A stretch of DNA of 64,000 nucleotides from Blastopirellula marina (GCF_002967765.1 NZ_PUHY01000005.1:186001-250000), one strand, 5' to 3'; shown: positions 24,690-34,123, counted from the stretch's first letter. The notes: a model not told the origin generated them from the letters alone. Program-made: numbers and translations.

Positions 24690-25448
24690 CTACCGAGCGT
24701 TAGCCGATAGGGTGGCAATAATCGGTGCGCCGCGTGTCACAATAACCGTATGCTCGAACTGAGCGGTCAAATTCTCTGGATGGGCGATCAACGTCCAACC
24801 ATCTTTCGCCTCGGTTAGTCGTGTGCTTCGCGTAGACAGAAACGGCTCGATAGCGATCACCTGGCCTAGTTTCAAATGACGTTGATCGTACCGATTGAAG
24901 TAGCCTGCAATTCCTTCCGGTTCTTCGTGCAGGCTCCGTCCAATTCCGTGACCGCCGACATTCTTAATCGTTTGAAATCCATTCAGCTTCGCGATACGTT
25001 CAATTGCCTGGCCAATTCGGTTGACTGGGGCATCTGCTTTGGCTTCGACAATGGCATCTTGAAGAGCTATCTGGGTTGCGTAACAGAGTCGGGCTTTAAA
25101 ATCTGTGATAGGTGGGACCACGATCGTTCCGCCCGTGTCTGCGAAGTAGCCATCTAACTCCGCGGAAACATCGACGTTAACGAAATCGCCCGCTTGAATG
25201 ACCCGCTCGCCAGGAATCCCATGCGCGGCTTCTTCATTCACGCTAATACAGGTTGCCCCCGGAAAGTCGTACGTGACACGCGGTGCCGATCTCGCGCCCA
25301 TTCGATCCAGCAACCCGCTACCGAGCCGATCTAATTCGGCGGTCGTCATCCCAGCTTCGATCGCGTTGAGCATGGCATCACGAACATAGGCGACTACCTT
25401 ACCGGTATTCAGCACCCCATTCATGTCGTCCTGACTTTCGATTGTCAT
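24690..25448 (-). CDS. map: Methionine aminopeptidase, type I
   Basis: 252 residues. All five metal ligands can be placed: two Asp in VNVDVSAELDGYFADTGG, His in NVGGHGIGRSLHEEP, Glu in IAIEPFL, Glu in TAQFEHTVIVT. It lacks the type II insert and the N-terminal zinc finger. It removes the initiator methionine from new proteins. Its ends match standard bacterial MetAP. The gene is monocistronic as far as the sequence shows; a planctomycete genome may hold more than one copy. Confidence 0.93.
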   Translation of the reverse strand: MTIESQDDMNGVLNTGKVVAYVRDAMLNAIEAGMTTAELDRLGSGLLDRMGARSAPRVTYDFPGATCISVNEEAAHGIPGERVIQAGDFVNVDVSAELDGYFADTGGTIVVPPITDFKARLCYATQIALQDAIVEAKADAPVNRIGQAIERIAKLNGFQTIKNVGGHGIGRSLHEEPEGIAGYFNRYDQRHLKLGQVIAIEPFLSTRSTRLTEAKDGWTLIAHPENLTAQFEHTVIVTRGAPIIATLSANAR

Positions 25449-25724
25449 CTGCGTGGGATCCTTATTCCGGTGGAGGGTGATCTTTCGCCGGGGGGCGCCA
25501 CCTTGCTCTTGGGTGAGACACTAATCAGATGTTACTGCAAGATGAAGGCCATCCATAGTACTCGGCCTATCGGCGAAGGGAAGTGACATCGAAGACGGAT
25601 GGAATCAATCACGATCGTTCGCAGAAGCAGTTGTGTGAAGAATTATTTGACAACGGGTGTGCGCTGCGTCATTTTGATGCCCTCCCCCAAACGAAGCATC
25701 CCATTTGTTTTCAAGGTTAAGTGC

Positions 25725-26993
25725 ATGCCCCCGCAAGATTTGATCCTCGGATTAGCCGAATACGCGTTGCAGAAACCAGGTACACTTCTGATGAACTCAC
25801 TCACCATGGAGATGGTTCAGAAGTATCCCCAAGTGATTGCTCAACTCTGTGTTGAATTGCCAACCGTATCATGGGGAACCGTGCTGAACGTGGGAGAGTC
25901 CGACGATGGACTCGTGCTGGAAATACCTGTGAAGCAAGAGCGTCTAGCCGAACACATTCAATCCTTTTCCACAGTTCAAGATGCTCAATGGGCACCACGC
26001 GATGGGCACATCTATATGAGCGTACCGACCGATGGGAGTGTTCCGGCGGAAATGATTCAAACGTGGATAGATGATGCCTACCAAATTGTGTCTGACAAGT
26101 TGGATGATCGGGGAAGGTTTCTTATTGAACGGATAGCCGTTCCAGGCGATCAGCATCAACTTATCCGCGAGTTGACGGAGCGTCTCGGATTGTCTATGCG
26201 AAATTCAGAAATCGCGACGCTCATAAGGCCGGCGATCTTACTGCGATCTCGGATGGTTGAAGGAGACGAGGTCATCCCTCTCGGTGCCTCGAAGCTTGGT
26301 GGATTGCCAGATCTGCCTGATGCCGTTGATTGGCCGACGTTTGAACTCGAAGGAGACGAAAAGCCGTTGGCGTTTCTCGGACAATTCGATCTCGCAGAAG
26401 CCGCTGACTGTCCCCAGGCGTTTTCCGGCCTTCCTAAGTCGGGGTTGCTTTCGCTGTTTTCAGTTTGGGGATGGATTACCGAGGAAGAGTTCGATCCCGA
26501 GTTCCCTGAGGGACCAGAGAATGCTCCTGGCTGGACGGTCATGCTCCACACACCAGCTGCATCCTCTCTGTCGCGGCGTGAACCACCGGACGAACTGTTT
26601 CTCTTTCATCCCGCGCCGATCGAGATGATTCCGGTCTTGTCGTTACCGAATCATGCGGAAGAGCCCGAAGTGGCAGCATTGGGCTGGGACGATGATACTT
26701 GGGAAACGTTCGACAGAATGCAGGCCGACTTTCGTAGCATTCTGTGGGGACATTATCTGAATGATGTAAGCGCCCTGGCCACGCATTCGCTGGTGGGGGG
26801 CTATGCGATGTTCCAGCAGGAGTATCCCGAGGATCTAGTCGGTACTGACAAACGGATGTTGATTCAGATCGGCAGCGATGGCAACACAACGATGGCCTGG
26901 GGCGACGGCGGTGAATTGACGTTCTACGTTGACACCTCCGCTCTACAACAGGGGCGTTTCGAGGGAATTGAATGCCACTACCAATGCGGATAG
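25725..26993 (+). CDS. Fusion of YjbR/MmcQ-like and DUF1963 (YwqG) domains
   Basis: 422 residues from ATG 25725, which has AAGG eight bases upstream; the frame is open further up to 25599. Residues 1-130 end in GHIYMSVPTDGSVPAEMIQTWIDDAYQIVSDKL, the pattern of MmcQ/YjbR proteins. Residues 165-420 match DUF1963/YwqG: SKLGGLPDLPDAVDWP, AFLGQFDLAEA, GLLSLF, and the tail LIQIGSDGNTTMAWGDGGELTFYV. DUF1963 proteins often occur near polymorphic-toxin loci or as single genes; the molecular role is unknown. No signal peptide. Predicted cytosolic. Confidence 0.75.
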   Translation: MPPQDLILGLAEYALQKPGTLLMNSLTMEMVQKYPQVIAQLCVELPTVSWGTVLNVGESDDGLVLEIPVKQERLAEHIQSFSTVQDAQWAPRDGHIYMSVPTDGSVPAEMIQTWIDDAYQIVSDKLDDRGRFLIERIAVPGDQHQLIRELTERLGLSMRNSEIATLIRPAILLRSRMVEGDEVIPLGASKLGGLPDLPDAVDWPTFELEGDEKPLAFLGQFDLAEAADCPQAFSGLPKSGLLSLFSVWGWITEEEFDPEFPEGPENAPGWTVMLHTPAASSLSRREPPDELFLFHPAPIEMIPVLSLPNHAEEPEVAALGWDDDTWETFDRMQADFRSILWGHYLNDVSALATHSLVGGYAMFQQEYPEDLVGTDKRMLIQIGSDGNTTMAWGDGGELTFYVDTSALQQGRFEGIECHYQCG

Positions 26994-27076
26994 AAAGTCC
27001 CTGATTGTTTCGGTCACCTCGTCAGTTATGCTTTAATTAGTCCCTCATGCCCTCTTTTCCTTGCAAGAGACCCACC

Positions 27077-28120
27077 ATGCTATCCACTGCCAAACCTCTC
27101 GCTTTCAGCTTGATTTGCGCTACTTTTCTGTTTGGATCTTTGTCATTTGCTCTGGCCGAAAACCCTGGGCCGGAAGGCAACGGTGACTTCGTTGTCGGAC
27201 CAGAATACAAGGTCGACCCGGCTTTGACTGATCAGGGCAATCCCAAGGGAAAGTACTTCCAGTTCTCGATGCCACTGGCCGAGAGCAAGATCTTCGACGG
27301 GAAAGACTCGACGCTAAATCCCAAGAAGAAGGTACGAGCAGAACGCAAGATCTTCGTTTACGTTCCGGCTGAGTACAAAGACGGAACCAAAGCACCCATC
27401 TTGGTCATGTTAGATGGGCCTAGTCGGATGAATCTGGTGCGAAACGCCCTGGATAATCTGACGATCTCAAAGGATCCAGCTCGCCGTTTACCTGCGTTCA
27501 TCGCGATTGGTGTTGAGAATGGCGGTGACGATAGCAAAGGAAGTCAACGCGGTTTGGAATACGACACCATGTCAGATCGTTTCGCACGGTTTATTAACAA
27601 CGAAGTATTGCCTGCCGTACTCAACAATCCCGAAATCAAAGCTGCCTACCCGAACATCGCTTTCACGAGTGATCCTTGGGGCAAGGGAATCATGGGATGC
27701 AGTTCCGGCGGAGCAGCGGCCCTCACCGCAGGCTGGTTCCGGCCCGATTTGTTCCGCCGCATCATCACCTACTCTGGAACATTTGTCGATCAACAGGATG
27801 ATGACGCACCGGAAGAAAACGAGTACCCACTGGGCGCGTGGGAATATCACTCGGGCATGAAGCTGATCGAGAATTCCGAGAAAAAGCCACTCCGCATCTT
27901 CACGCACGTATCCGAGAACGACAACCGCGCGAAAGACCCTGAAGAGACCTATCACAATTGGGTTATGGCCAACTATCGCACGGCGGAAGCATTGAAAAAG
28001 AAAGGTTACGATTATCGCTTCGTCTTCAGCAAAGCGACTCGCCATTGCGACGGCAATGTCTACGATTTGACCCTGGCCGATACGCTGGTTTGGATGTGGC
28101 GGGGATACGAGGCCGATTAG
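27077..28120 (+). CDS. Secreted esterase, enterochelin/feruloyl-esterase-like
   Basis: 347 residues with signal peptide (AFSLICATFLFGSLSFALA). An alpha/beta-hydrolase domain follows: KIFVYVPAEYKDGTKAPILVMLDG, the nucleophile elbow GCSSGG near residue 212, and a late histidine in TRHCDG. The layout is that of the Esterase_D/Fes-like family. The substrate cannot be inferred from the sequence; polysaccharide-linked esters are typical of related proteins. I chose ATG 27077 because it gives a normal signal peptide. Its stop overlaps the stop of the convergent gene on the other strand. Confidence 0.82.
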   Translation: MLSTAKPLAFSLICATFLFGSLSFALAENPGPEGNGDFVVGPEYKVDPALTDQGNPKGKYFQFSMPLAESKIFDGKDSTLNPKKKVRAERKIFVYVPAEYKDGTKAPILVMLDGPSRMNLVRNALDNLTISKDPARRLPAFIAIGVENGGDDSKGSQRGLEYDTMSDRFARFINNEVLPAVLNNPEIKAAYPNIAFTSDPWGKGIMGCSSGGAAALTAGWFRPDLFRRIITYSGTFVDQQDDDAPEENEYPLGAWEYHSGMKLIENSEKKPLRIFTHVSENDNRAKDPEETYHNWVMANYRTAEALKKKGYDYRFVFSKATRHCDGNVYDLTLADTLVWMWRGYEAD

Positions 28121-29094
28121 TCATGGGCCGTTTGTCGGCGGTAAAAGCCTCGGCCGGCTAGACGATCGAAGGTGACTTCGTACTGGTTATTTCCGATTCG
28201 CCACTGAGCATGTAGGCCATTAAAAACCTCCTGTTGCCTTCTTCCGTAGCCCCGGCCTGGGCTACGAGGTTTTCCAATGGGTGCGGGTGGTGCGTTTGTG
28301 TAGTAACGTGCGACCTTGACGGTATCGTTGATCTCGTCCAAAGAGATGTTGCTGGTTGGTTTCAGTTTGTCGGGCATGCCTGCATGGAACCACTCGCGAA
28401 ATGCCGATTCGGAAGTCGCGAAATCGCAGTCCAAGTAATTGGGGCCGATTGTCTGGTAACTGACATCGGAGGCATCTATCGGTAGGGTGACCGGCGCTTC
28501 TTCGCGATTAATACCAATCGCGCGTTCTTTCGTATTCGCACGGATATGGAATGCAGCGATCCCGACGTAGCCCGCGCAAATGATCACCAGCGCGATCATG
28601 TGAATCAGTGAGTACCGACGAATCTTCGTTATCATCGCGCCCTGTTTCCAGGCTCGGCGAAGGCCTTGCAGCCAGACGAAAGTCAGAAGGCCGAACGCCA
28701 AACTTGCCAAGCCGATTGAGAAGGTAACGATCAACTCAGCATCAAGATCTGTCCAGCCGTTCGCAAAGTTGAGTACGCAGACAACGAGTACCACGATCCC
28801 CATCACGATCAATTGAGTCGTCAAGACGAACGTTGCGTATCGACTTCGATGGACGACTGCCAGATATTGGCAGACAGCGACGACCAGAAACCAGAGGGAA
28901 TAGGCCAAGTCAGTCGTGACGCGAATCGTATGTGTTGCCAGGAGGCAATGCCCCAGAAAATAGGCGGAAGTGGGAAAGGCAAACCCAATTACCACGAACG
29001 CCACCAAGACCATCCACCACGAAGGCACAGGTAATCTGGGCGAATCAGCGCTACCGTCGGAAGCAGACGTGGTGGTTACGAGCCAGTCTAACAA
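28117..29094 (-). CDS. QYxxTFR-family membrane protein, long form (detached copy)
   Basis: 325 residues from a TTG at 29094; an in-frame stop two codons upstream leaves no better start. Five membrane segments with a diverged first signature (QYLAVVHRSRYATFVL), WLQGLRRAWKQG after segment 4, and YSLIHMIALVIICAGYVGI. The C-terminal domain has the features of the long copies: REEAPVTLPIDASDVSYQ, FATSESAFREWF, and VTFDRLAGRGFYRR. It lies about 7 kb from the main array with unrelated genes between. It is the most diverged member. Confidence 0.68.
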   Translation of the reverse strand: MLDWLVTTTSASDGSADSPRLPVPSWWMVLVAFVVIGFAFPTSAYFLGHCLLATHTIRVTTDLAYSLWFLVVAVCQYLAVVHRSRYATFVLTTQLIVMGIVVLVVCVLNFANGWTDLDAELIVTFSIGLASLAFGLLTFVWLQGLRRAWKQGAMITKIRRYSLIHMIALVIICAGYVGIAAFHIRANTKERAIGINREEAPVTLPIDASDVSYQTIGPNYLDCDFATSESAFREWFHAGMPDKLKPTSNISLDEINDTVKVARYYTNAPPAPIGKPRSPGRGYGRRQQEVFNGLHAQWRIGNNQYEVTFDRLAGRGFYRRQTAHD

Positions 29095-29118
29095 TCGTCA
29101 AGTTTAAGAGGTAAAGGA

Positions 29119-29601
29119 CTAAGAGGAAGGCTTCGGCACACTCGGAGCGTATTTCTTCAACATCGGTTGAAGTTCATCGACAAAGTCACGGACGTCTTTG
29201 AATTCACGATAGACGCTTGCAAACCGGACGTAGGCAACTTGATCGATGGCATGCAAATGCTGCATCACCATTTCGCCGATCTGGCGACTTTCGACTTCCC
29301 CTTCGTACTGCGAGTAAATCTCGCTTTCGACCGCCGCCACAATCGCTTCAATTTGAGCTTCGCTGATGGGCCGTTTCCAGCAGGCCAGCGCCAAGCCTCG
29401 CTTAATTTTCTCAGGAGCGAATGGCTCGCGGACGTTATCCTTTTTGACAATTTTGATATCAAGCTCTTCGACCCGTTCGTAGGTCGTGTAACGACGCTTA
29501 CAGTCCAGACATTCCCTCCGGCGGCGGATCGAGAAACTGTCTTGGCTGGCGCGAGAATCGATCACGCGGTCGTGATCCGCTCGACAAAACGGGCATCGCA
29601 T
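29119..29601 (-). CDS. nrdR: Transcriptional repressor NrdR
   Basis: 160 residues, full length. Zinc ribbon CPFC...CLDC with the RRRRECLDCKRRYTTYER signature at residues 3-43, then an ATP-cone domain (VKKDNVREPFAPEKIKRGLALAC). NrdR senses ATP and dATP and represses ribonucleotide reductase genes at NrdR boxes. No nrd gene is in the window, so regulation is in trans. A serine/proline tail ends the protein. Start and end are as expected. Confidence 0.96.
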   Translation of the reverse strand: MRCPFCRADHDRVIDSRASQDSFSIRRRRECLDCKRRYTTYERVEELDIKIVKKDNVREPFAPEKIKRGLALACWKRPISEAQIEAIVAAVESEIYSQYEGEVESRQIGEMVMQHLHAIDQVAYVRFASVYREFKDVRDFVDELQPMLKKYAPSVPKPSS

Positions 29602-29943
29602 AAGGCTTACTCGATAACAGGAGAACAGGCCGAGAAATTTTCGCCACGTTCACCAAGGAAACGGCTTGAATCTTCATAGTGTGGCCTGAACTAGCGAATT
29701 GAGCAAGCTAAGTATGGAACTACAAAGAAGATAACCTGTATTTCCGTACATCGGTCCGAACGAGCCATTCGTCAAAAGTCATTCGATCCGCGGCTTTTTT
29801 GCAGCCGCCCAAGCCTTATAATGCACGAAGATTTTCGGCAAGAATGGTCTCGTTTTTGCGAACAGTTCGATACGCAGAGTTTATCTTATCAACAACCATA
29901 CGGGCCGAAACCCCTGCCCCGAACAACCATAAGGAGTTGAGCG
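29602..29943. other. Intergenic region between nrdR and the PH-domain gene
   Basis: 342 bases between divergent genes; no gene seen. It must contain promoters for both. A perfect TATAAT box lies at 29817-29822. A 6-bp inverted repeat GCGGCT/AGCCGC (29790-29808) lies just before it. Nothing resembling a structured RNA was recognised. Confidence 0.5.
29794..29822 (+). promoter_or_regulatory. Possible sigma-70-type promoter for the PH-domain gene
   Basis: TATAAT at 29817-29822 matches the -10 consensus in full. A T-rich stretch (TTTTTT, 29795-29800) is at about the right distance for a weak -35 box, though it does not match TTGACA well. The predicted leader is about 115 bases. Confidence 0.35.
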
Positions 29944-30522
29944 ATGGACGCCAGCCAACCACACGATGCCGGTGATGCTGCCACGGATCCTGGACAAGAC
30001 GCAGGACAGCCAAATCCCGCCGAAAAGTTTTCCGCAACCCATAAGCGGGGAGAACGTGGCCCAGACGAAACAATCTGGCGAGGCGGTTACTCAGCCGTCG
30101 ATCAAAGTGGCAGCTTCATGATCTTAGGGCTGATAACGATCGGCCTAATCGCTGGTGGTATTTTCTTCCCACTCGTTCTAATCGCCATCCCAGTGCTCTG
30201 GATCATTCAGTTGGTCCGCGTTTGGTGGATCAAAATGGGCGTGGCGTACGAGCTGACCAATCGTCGCTTCATTCACGAATCGGGCGTGATTAGTCGAACC
30301 ACTGATCGCATCGAAGTTATCGACGTCGACGACGTGACAATTGAACAGGGAATTATGGACCGGATGTTCAATGTCGGTACTATCAAGATCACCTCGAGCG
30401 ATCGTACCCACCCAGAGCTTCGCTTACACGGAATCAAGGACGTGCGTAAAGTCGCGCTGATGATCGACGATGCTCGCCAGGCTGAACGAGATCGACGCGG
30501 TGTTTACATCGAATCGGTTTAG
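29944..30522 (+). CDS. PH-domain (YdbS/YdbT-type) membrane protein
   Basis: 192 residues. An Ala/Gln/Pro-rich hydrophilic N terminus (1-45) leads to IWRGGYSAVDQSGSFM, two membrane helices (about 57-75 and 77-95), then a bacterial PH domain: YELTNRRFIHESGVISRTTDRIEVIDVDDVTIEQGIMDRMFNVGTIKITSSD. This is the DUF304/bPH_2 arrangement, in which the domain faces the cytosol. The function is not established; relatives affect membrane stress responses. AAGGAG precedes the ATG by seven bases. Confidence 0.85.
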   Translation: MDASQPHDAGDAATDPGQDAGQPNPAEKFSATHKRGERGPDETIWRGGYSAVDQSGSFMILGLITIGLIAGGIFFPLVLIAIPVLWIIQLVRVWWIKMGVAYELTNRRFIHESGVISRTTDRIEVIDVDDVTIEQGIMDRMFNVGTIKITSSDRTHPELRLHGIKDVRKVALMIDDARQAERDRRGVYIESV

Positions 30523-30543
30523 TGCCAATTCATTCGATTGATC

Positions 30544-30574
30544 GAACAGGATCCATGCAATGTGGATCCTGTTC
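30544..30574. terminator. Hairpin between convergent genes, possible bidirectional terminator
   Basis: GAACAGGATCCA (30544-30555) and TGGATCCTGTTC (30563-30574) pair perfectly over 12 bp around a 7-base loop. It sits between the stops of the PH-domain gene and nfo. No T run follows on either strand, so termination would be Rho-dependent or weak. Confidence 0.45.
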
Positions 30575-30588
30575 TGGTCGTCTGACGA

Positions 30589-31452
30589 TCATTTAATCAA
30601 CGAGCGAAGTGTCGCCAAGTTCTTTGCATCGAATGAAACGCCGTCTTCTTCCCCTTTGGGCGTTTCCAGATACATCGGAATCTTCTTAAATCGGCGATCA
30701 TTTAGAAGATGGCCGAACGCTTCCGGACCGATCTTACCTTCACCAATGTGATCGTGCCGATCGACCCGGCTCCCCAGGTCTTTCTTGCTATCGTTCAGGT
30801 GGATTGCGCGCAACTTATCGAATCCGATCAACTTACTGAAGTCCTTGAACGTCGCTTTGAAATCCTTCTCGTCGGATATTGGATAGCCCGCAGCGAAGAT
30901 GTGACAGGTGTCGAGGCACACGGCCACGCGTTCTCCGTCCTTCACGCCTTGTAGAATCGATTGCAAGTGCTCGAACTTGTGGCCGATGCATGTTCCCTGC
31001 CCCGCGGTTGTTTCCAAGAGCAGCGTCACTGGACAGTCGGGAAGCTCTTTGTGCAGACGATCGATCGCCACGATGATCCGCTCGATTCCTTCTTCCAGAG
31101 TCGCTTCGACATGGGCACCCGGATGAAACACAAGATTCGGGATGCCCAACTTCTCGCAACGCTCCATCTCGACCTTCAGCCCTTCGACCGACTTCTCCCA
31201 CAACTCGTCCTTGGGCGAGGCTAGATTGATCAAGTACGAAGCGTGACACAGCGGTGCTTCCACCTTCCGTTCGGCCAAGGCGTTTTGAAACAGGTCGACA
31301 TCCTTATTCGAAATCGCCTTGGCCCGCCATTGATTGTTGTTCTTGCAGAACAGCTGAACACAATTCATCTCAACATCGGCCGCCGCATCAACTGCTTTAT
31401 AATATCCGCCAGCGATCGACATGTGGGCACCAAGAAGGGGCATCTGAGGCAT
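30589..31452 (-). CDS. nfo: Deoxyribonuclease IV (AP endonuclease)
   Basis: 287 residues from ATG 31452, with AGGA eight bases upstream. Zinc-ligand motifs of the Nfo family are present: GAHMSIAGG at the N terminus, LVFHPGAHV, LETTAGQG, CLDTCHIFAAGYPI and HLNDSKKDLGSRVDRHDHIGEG. The enzyme cuts DNA 5' to abasic sites in base-excision repair and acts in the cytosol on the chromosome. Length is normal. It converges with the PH-domain gene. Confidence 0.95.
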   Translation of the reverse strand: MPQMPLLGAHMSIAGGYYKAVDAAADVEMNCVQLFCKNNNQWRAKAISNKDVDLFQNALAERKVEAPLCHASYLINLASPKDELWEKSVEGLKVEMERCEKLGIPNLVFHPGAHVEATLEEGIERIIVAIDRLHKELPDCPVTLLLETTAGQGTCIGHKFEHLQSILQGVKDGERVAVCLDTCHIFAAGYPISDEKDFKATFKDFSKLIGFDKLRAIHLNDSKKDLGSRVDRHDHIGEGKIGPEAFGHLLNDRRFKKIPMYLETPKGEEDGVSFDAKNLATLRSLIK

Positions 31453-31569
31453 CAGTTCAATCCTGAAATGTAATCGCAAGTTGCGAACTTGCGACTAGAT
31501 CTAGAGTCCATGATTCGTTCGCAGAAAGAGCGAAAAGCGAACATCGTGTAAACCACCAAGCAGCGTATC

Positions 31570-32931
31570 TTACCAGATCAGCGGTTTCTCTTCTTGCTTC
31601 CAAAAGAGCCACCGGCGAGATTCATGGTGTTTTGAGTTCCCGATCACCATGGGATCCGGGCTTGCTTGGTCTAGGTCAAGTATACTGAGGAATCCGGCGT
31701 AGGTCGTAACGATCAACTGTTTCCCGTCGGCACTAAGATCCATGTTGCCAATGGTAGAGCCTAGGAAGTGTCGCCACCTGGCGTTACCTTTCAAATCGAA
31801 AGCACGCAAGTAGCCGCTGGCATCGCCGATAATGAACTCGTCGTCTCTTGCGACCGCTGCGTAAACACGCGAGCCCTCTTCCAGCGTGGTTAGGCGTTTG
31901 TCCGGTTGATATGGCTCGGTTTGAAGGCCAGGCAATAAGTGGGTGGGAACGCCAATCGTTATCCCGTTGTAGAAGTGACACGAATTGAACGCGACCATAT
32001 TTCCATCGGAACTGAATACCGCGTAATGCGGGTACTCGCTTAAGTGGCCAACCTCCGAAATCAGTTTGTACGTCTGGGCATCAAATACATAATGCAGGCT
32101 CGACTGGTGCCCGGCTGCTATCAATCTTCCATCTGGCGACAGGCAGGCATGTTCCATTGAAAGGTCGTACGAGGGCGTATCGTCCGGATACTCTTCTTGC
32201 AACCACTGAAAGTGCTCTTCAAGCTGTTCCAGCGTAGGGAGCAGTCTAATCGTTTCGTCTTCCGTCATGACGAATACTCCGTCAGGGCTTACTAGCAATG
32301 CCCTATCGCCCGTGTCAAAGGGAATGAGTTGCGTGATTATCGGAGGCCCATCGATCGAATCAGTTTCAAAACCATCTGGAATTCCTTCCCGACCGGTTGG
32401 CCAACGCAAGTGGACGCTTTCGGTCCCTTCCCAACCGAGACTAATCGTCACTCCATCCTCTCGCGCAACAGCAAAGAAGTTTCGATTGGGAGATCGACCG
32501 ATCGTGATCACGTCCGATGCAACTGGTGAAATCTGTTTGTCATCGATGATGATTACCTTCCCAGTTTCATAGGAAGCACCGATTCGCACGATAATTCTGT
32601 CATCGTCCAAGCAGAAAACGGTTGGCAAGCTTTGACCATTTTCATCAAGCATGTCGATGAAAGGCCCGTGTGCCCGGGGAAAACGTTGGCCTAAGTTATC
32701 TGTTGCGTCGGTTTCATTGGCTCGGCGAATTGCTTGAAGTATTCCTTCGGCAAGCGACTGCCGCGTATCCTCCGGTTGTTGTTCTTGAAAGTTTTCCCAG
32801 CCAGCCTCTTCGCCGAGTTGAACATAATGGTTGATCGCATTGACGTATCGTTTGCTTTCGTCAATCCAGCGACGCGACAACTCTTCAAAGGTCATACGAA
32901 TTGCGTCGGAAGAATCAGGTTCATCCATCAT
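31570..32931 (-). CDS. Beta-propeller (WD40/PQQ-like) protein
   Basis: 453 residues, no signal peptide. The N-terminal 80 residues are helical and acidic (IRMTFEELSRRWIDESKRYVNAINHY). From about 120 on there are repeated blade-like segments: CLDDDRIIVRIGASYETGKVIIID, HACLSPDGRLIAAGHQSSLHYVFDAQTYKLIS, AVFSSDGNMVAFNS, MDLSADGKQLIVTTYAGFLSILDLDQ. These resemble WD40/YVTN-type propellers that scaffold interactions. It lies 20 bases downstream of the SUFU-domain gene, so the two are probably one transcript. The start is MM, both ATG. Confidence 0.7.
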   Translation of the reverse strand: MMDEPDSSDAIRMTFEELSRRWIDESKRYVNAINHYVQLGEEAGWENFQEQQPEDTRQSLAEGILQAIRRANETDATDNLGQRFPRAHGPFIDMLDENGQSLPTVFCLDDDRIIVRIGASYETGKVIIIDDKQISPVASDVITIGRSPNRNFFAVAREDGVTISLGWEGTESVHLRWPTGREGIPDGFETDSIDGPPIITQLIPFDTGDRALLVSPDGVFVMTEDETIRLLPTLEQLEEHFQWLQEEYPDDTPSYDLSMEHACLSPDGRLIAAGHQSSLHYVFDAQTYKLISEVGHLSEYPHYAVFSSDGNMVAFNSCHFYNGITIGVPTHLLPGLQTEPYQPDKRLTTLEEGSRVYAAVARDDEFIIGDASGYLRAFDLKGNARWRHFLGSTIGNMDLSADGKQLIVTTYAGFLSILDLDQASPDPMVIGNSKHHESRRWLFWKQEEKPLIW

Positions 32932-32951
32932 GGCAGAATCTGCTTAGAAGG

Positions 32952-34007
32952 TTATCCAATAGTGGAGATGATGTTCCCCGCACCGTCCTTGATATCGACC
33001 GGAATCACTTTGAGTACGATCGCAGGAAAGTCCGAGATTGTATACTCGCCACGAATGGGCTGCAGTGACTGGCCCAAACGGATTATCGATTCCGGTGGCA
33101 AGGTGACTTCGAGGCTCGTGTCGTCGACGCCCCATTTCAGTGACTCGTCTACTGTGAAAAGGACCGCCGTGTTCTTACCGTAAACGATTACCGGCTTATC
33201 TTGCTGCAAAACTGAGTTGATCATGGTTTTCAGTTGAGAAACGACTGTCGCCCCGATTTCGATTTCGAGTCGTCCGTCAACCTCCCGCCACTGAGCAAGA
33301 GTGCCAAATACTTGGTTCTGCTGACTCTGGGGATCGACTGAGGTGATCGCAGCTAATACGGCTGGGTTATCCAGAATTGAAACGCGATAAATATCGGTAA
33401 TCGCTAGTGGTGTTAAAGCCGTGACGCGTGCCGCAATCGGGCGGAAGTAACCTTTCTGCACCAAGTCATATTCGTCGGTAGCCAGTCCTACAAGTTGGAG
33501 AAACTTCACTTGCCCATTAGGCGTATCAATTACGTCCAGTTCAGGGTCGAGGAAGAAGAACCCAGCCGTGATATCCGTGACCTCGTTCATCGCGATGGGG
33601 CCGTTGAACGGTAAGTGGTGCCGCTCGTCGAAAATGTTTCCAGAGGAAAATACATACCTTGCCAAATTCTGGAGAAAATTGAGCGGCCAAACCGGAGGAT
33701 CTTCTGGAGCATCCAGTGAACATGCAAGTCGAAAGGTTAGCTCGAAGCCGTATCCACTGAATTCTGGATCGTCCGTTTCCTTTTCGTACAACTCAGAAAA
33801 GCCATAAGTCACGTAATGGTAATGAGGCTGTGGCGCTAAATTCTTGTAAACACTAATACCTTGTAGCGGGGCGTTTCCACCTAAACTCATCGGCAAGATA
33901 GTACCGAAATGCTTCGGTTCACGGTCGCAATAGATTCGCCGAAGTGCACCGTCGATTGCGTCCCATCCGATCGGTTCGAGTTCATTATCATCAGTGTCAA
34001 AGTTCAT
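32952..34007 (-). CDS. Suppressor-of-fused (SUFU) domain protein
   Basis: 351 residues from ATG 34007; a GTG at 34025 is in frame. The SUFU core lies at about 12-190: GWDAIDGALRRIYCDREPKHFGTILPMSLGG, then HYHYVTYGFSELYEKETDDPEFSGYGFELTFRL, NLARYVFSSGNIFDERHHLPF. The remaining 160 residues (LTPLAITDIYRVSILDN onward) form a second, unnamed domain. In bacteria SUFU-domain proteins are frequent as immunity-like proteins linked to polymorphic toxins, but no toxin gene is adjacent. Co-transcription with the propeller gene is likely. Confidence 0.82.
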   Translation of the reverse strand: MNFDTDDNELEPIGWDAIDGALRRIYCDREPKHFGTILPMSLGGNAPLQGISVYKNLAPQPHYHYVTYGFSELYEKETDDPEFSGYGFELTFRLACSLDAPEDPPVWPLNFLQNLARYVFSSGNIFDERHHLPFNGPIAMNEVTDITAGFFFLDPELDVIDTPNGQVKFLQLVGLATDEYDLVQKGYFRPIAARVTALTPLAITDIYRVSILDNPAVLAAITSVDPQSQQNQVFGTLAQWREVDGRLEIEIGATVVSQLKTMINSVLQQDKPVIVYGKNTAVLFTVDESLKWGVDDTSLEVTLPPESIIRLGQSLQPIRGEYTISDFPAIVLKVIPVDIKDGAGNIISTIG

Positions 34008-34123
34008 ACGGCACGCTCTTAACACGCGGGTAAAAGTCGACGCGGCCCGCCGCCTTTTTGCGCTTTCTTACATTTTGTAATAGGTCTTTTTAACGCATCA
34101 TTTGCACTACGGACATGGGTGAG

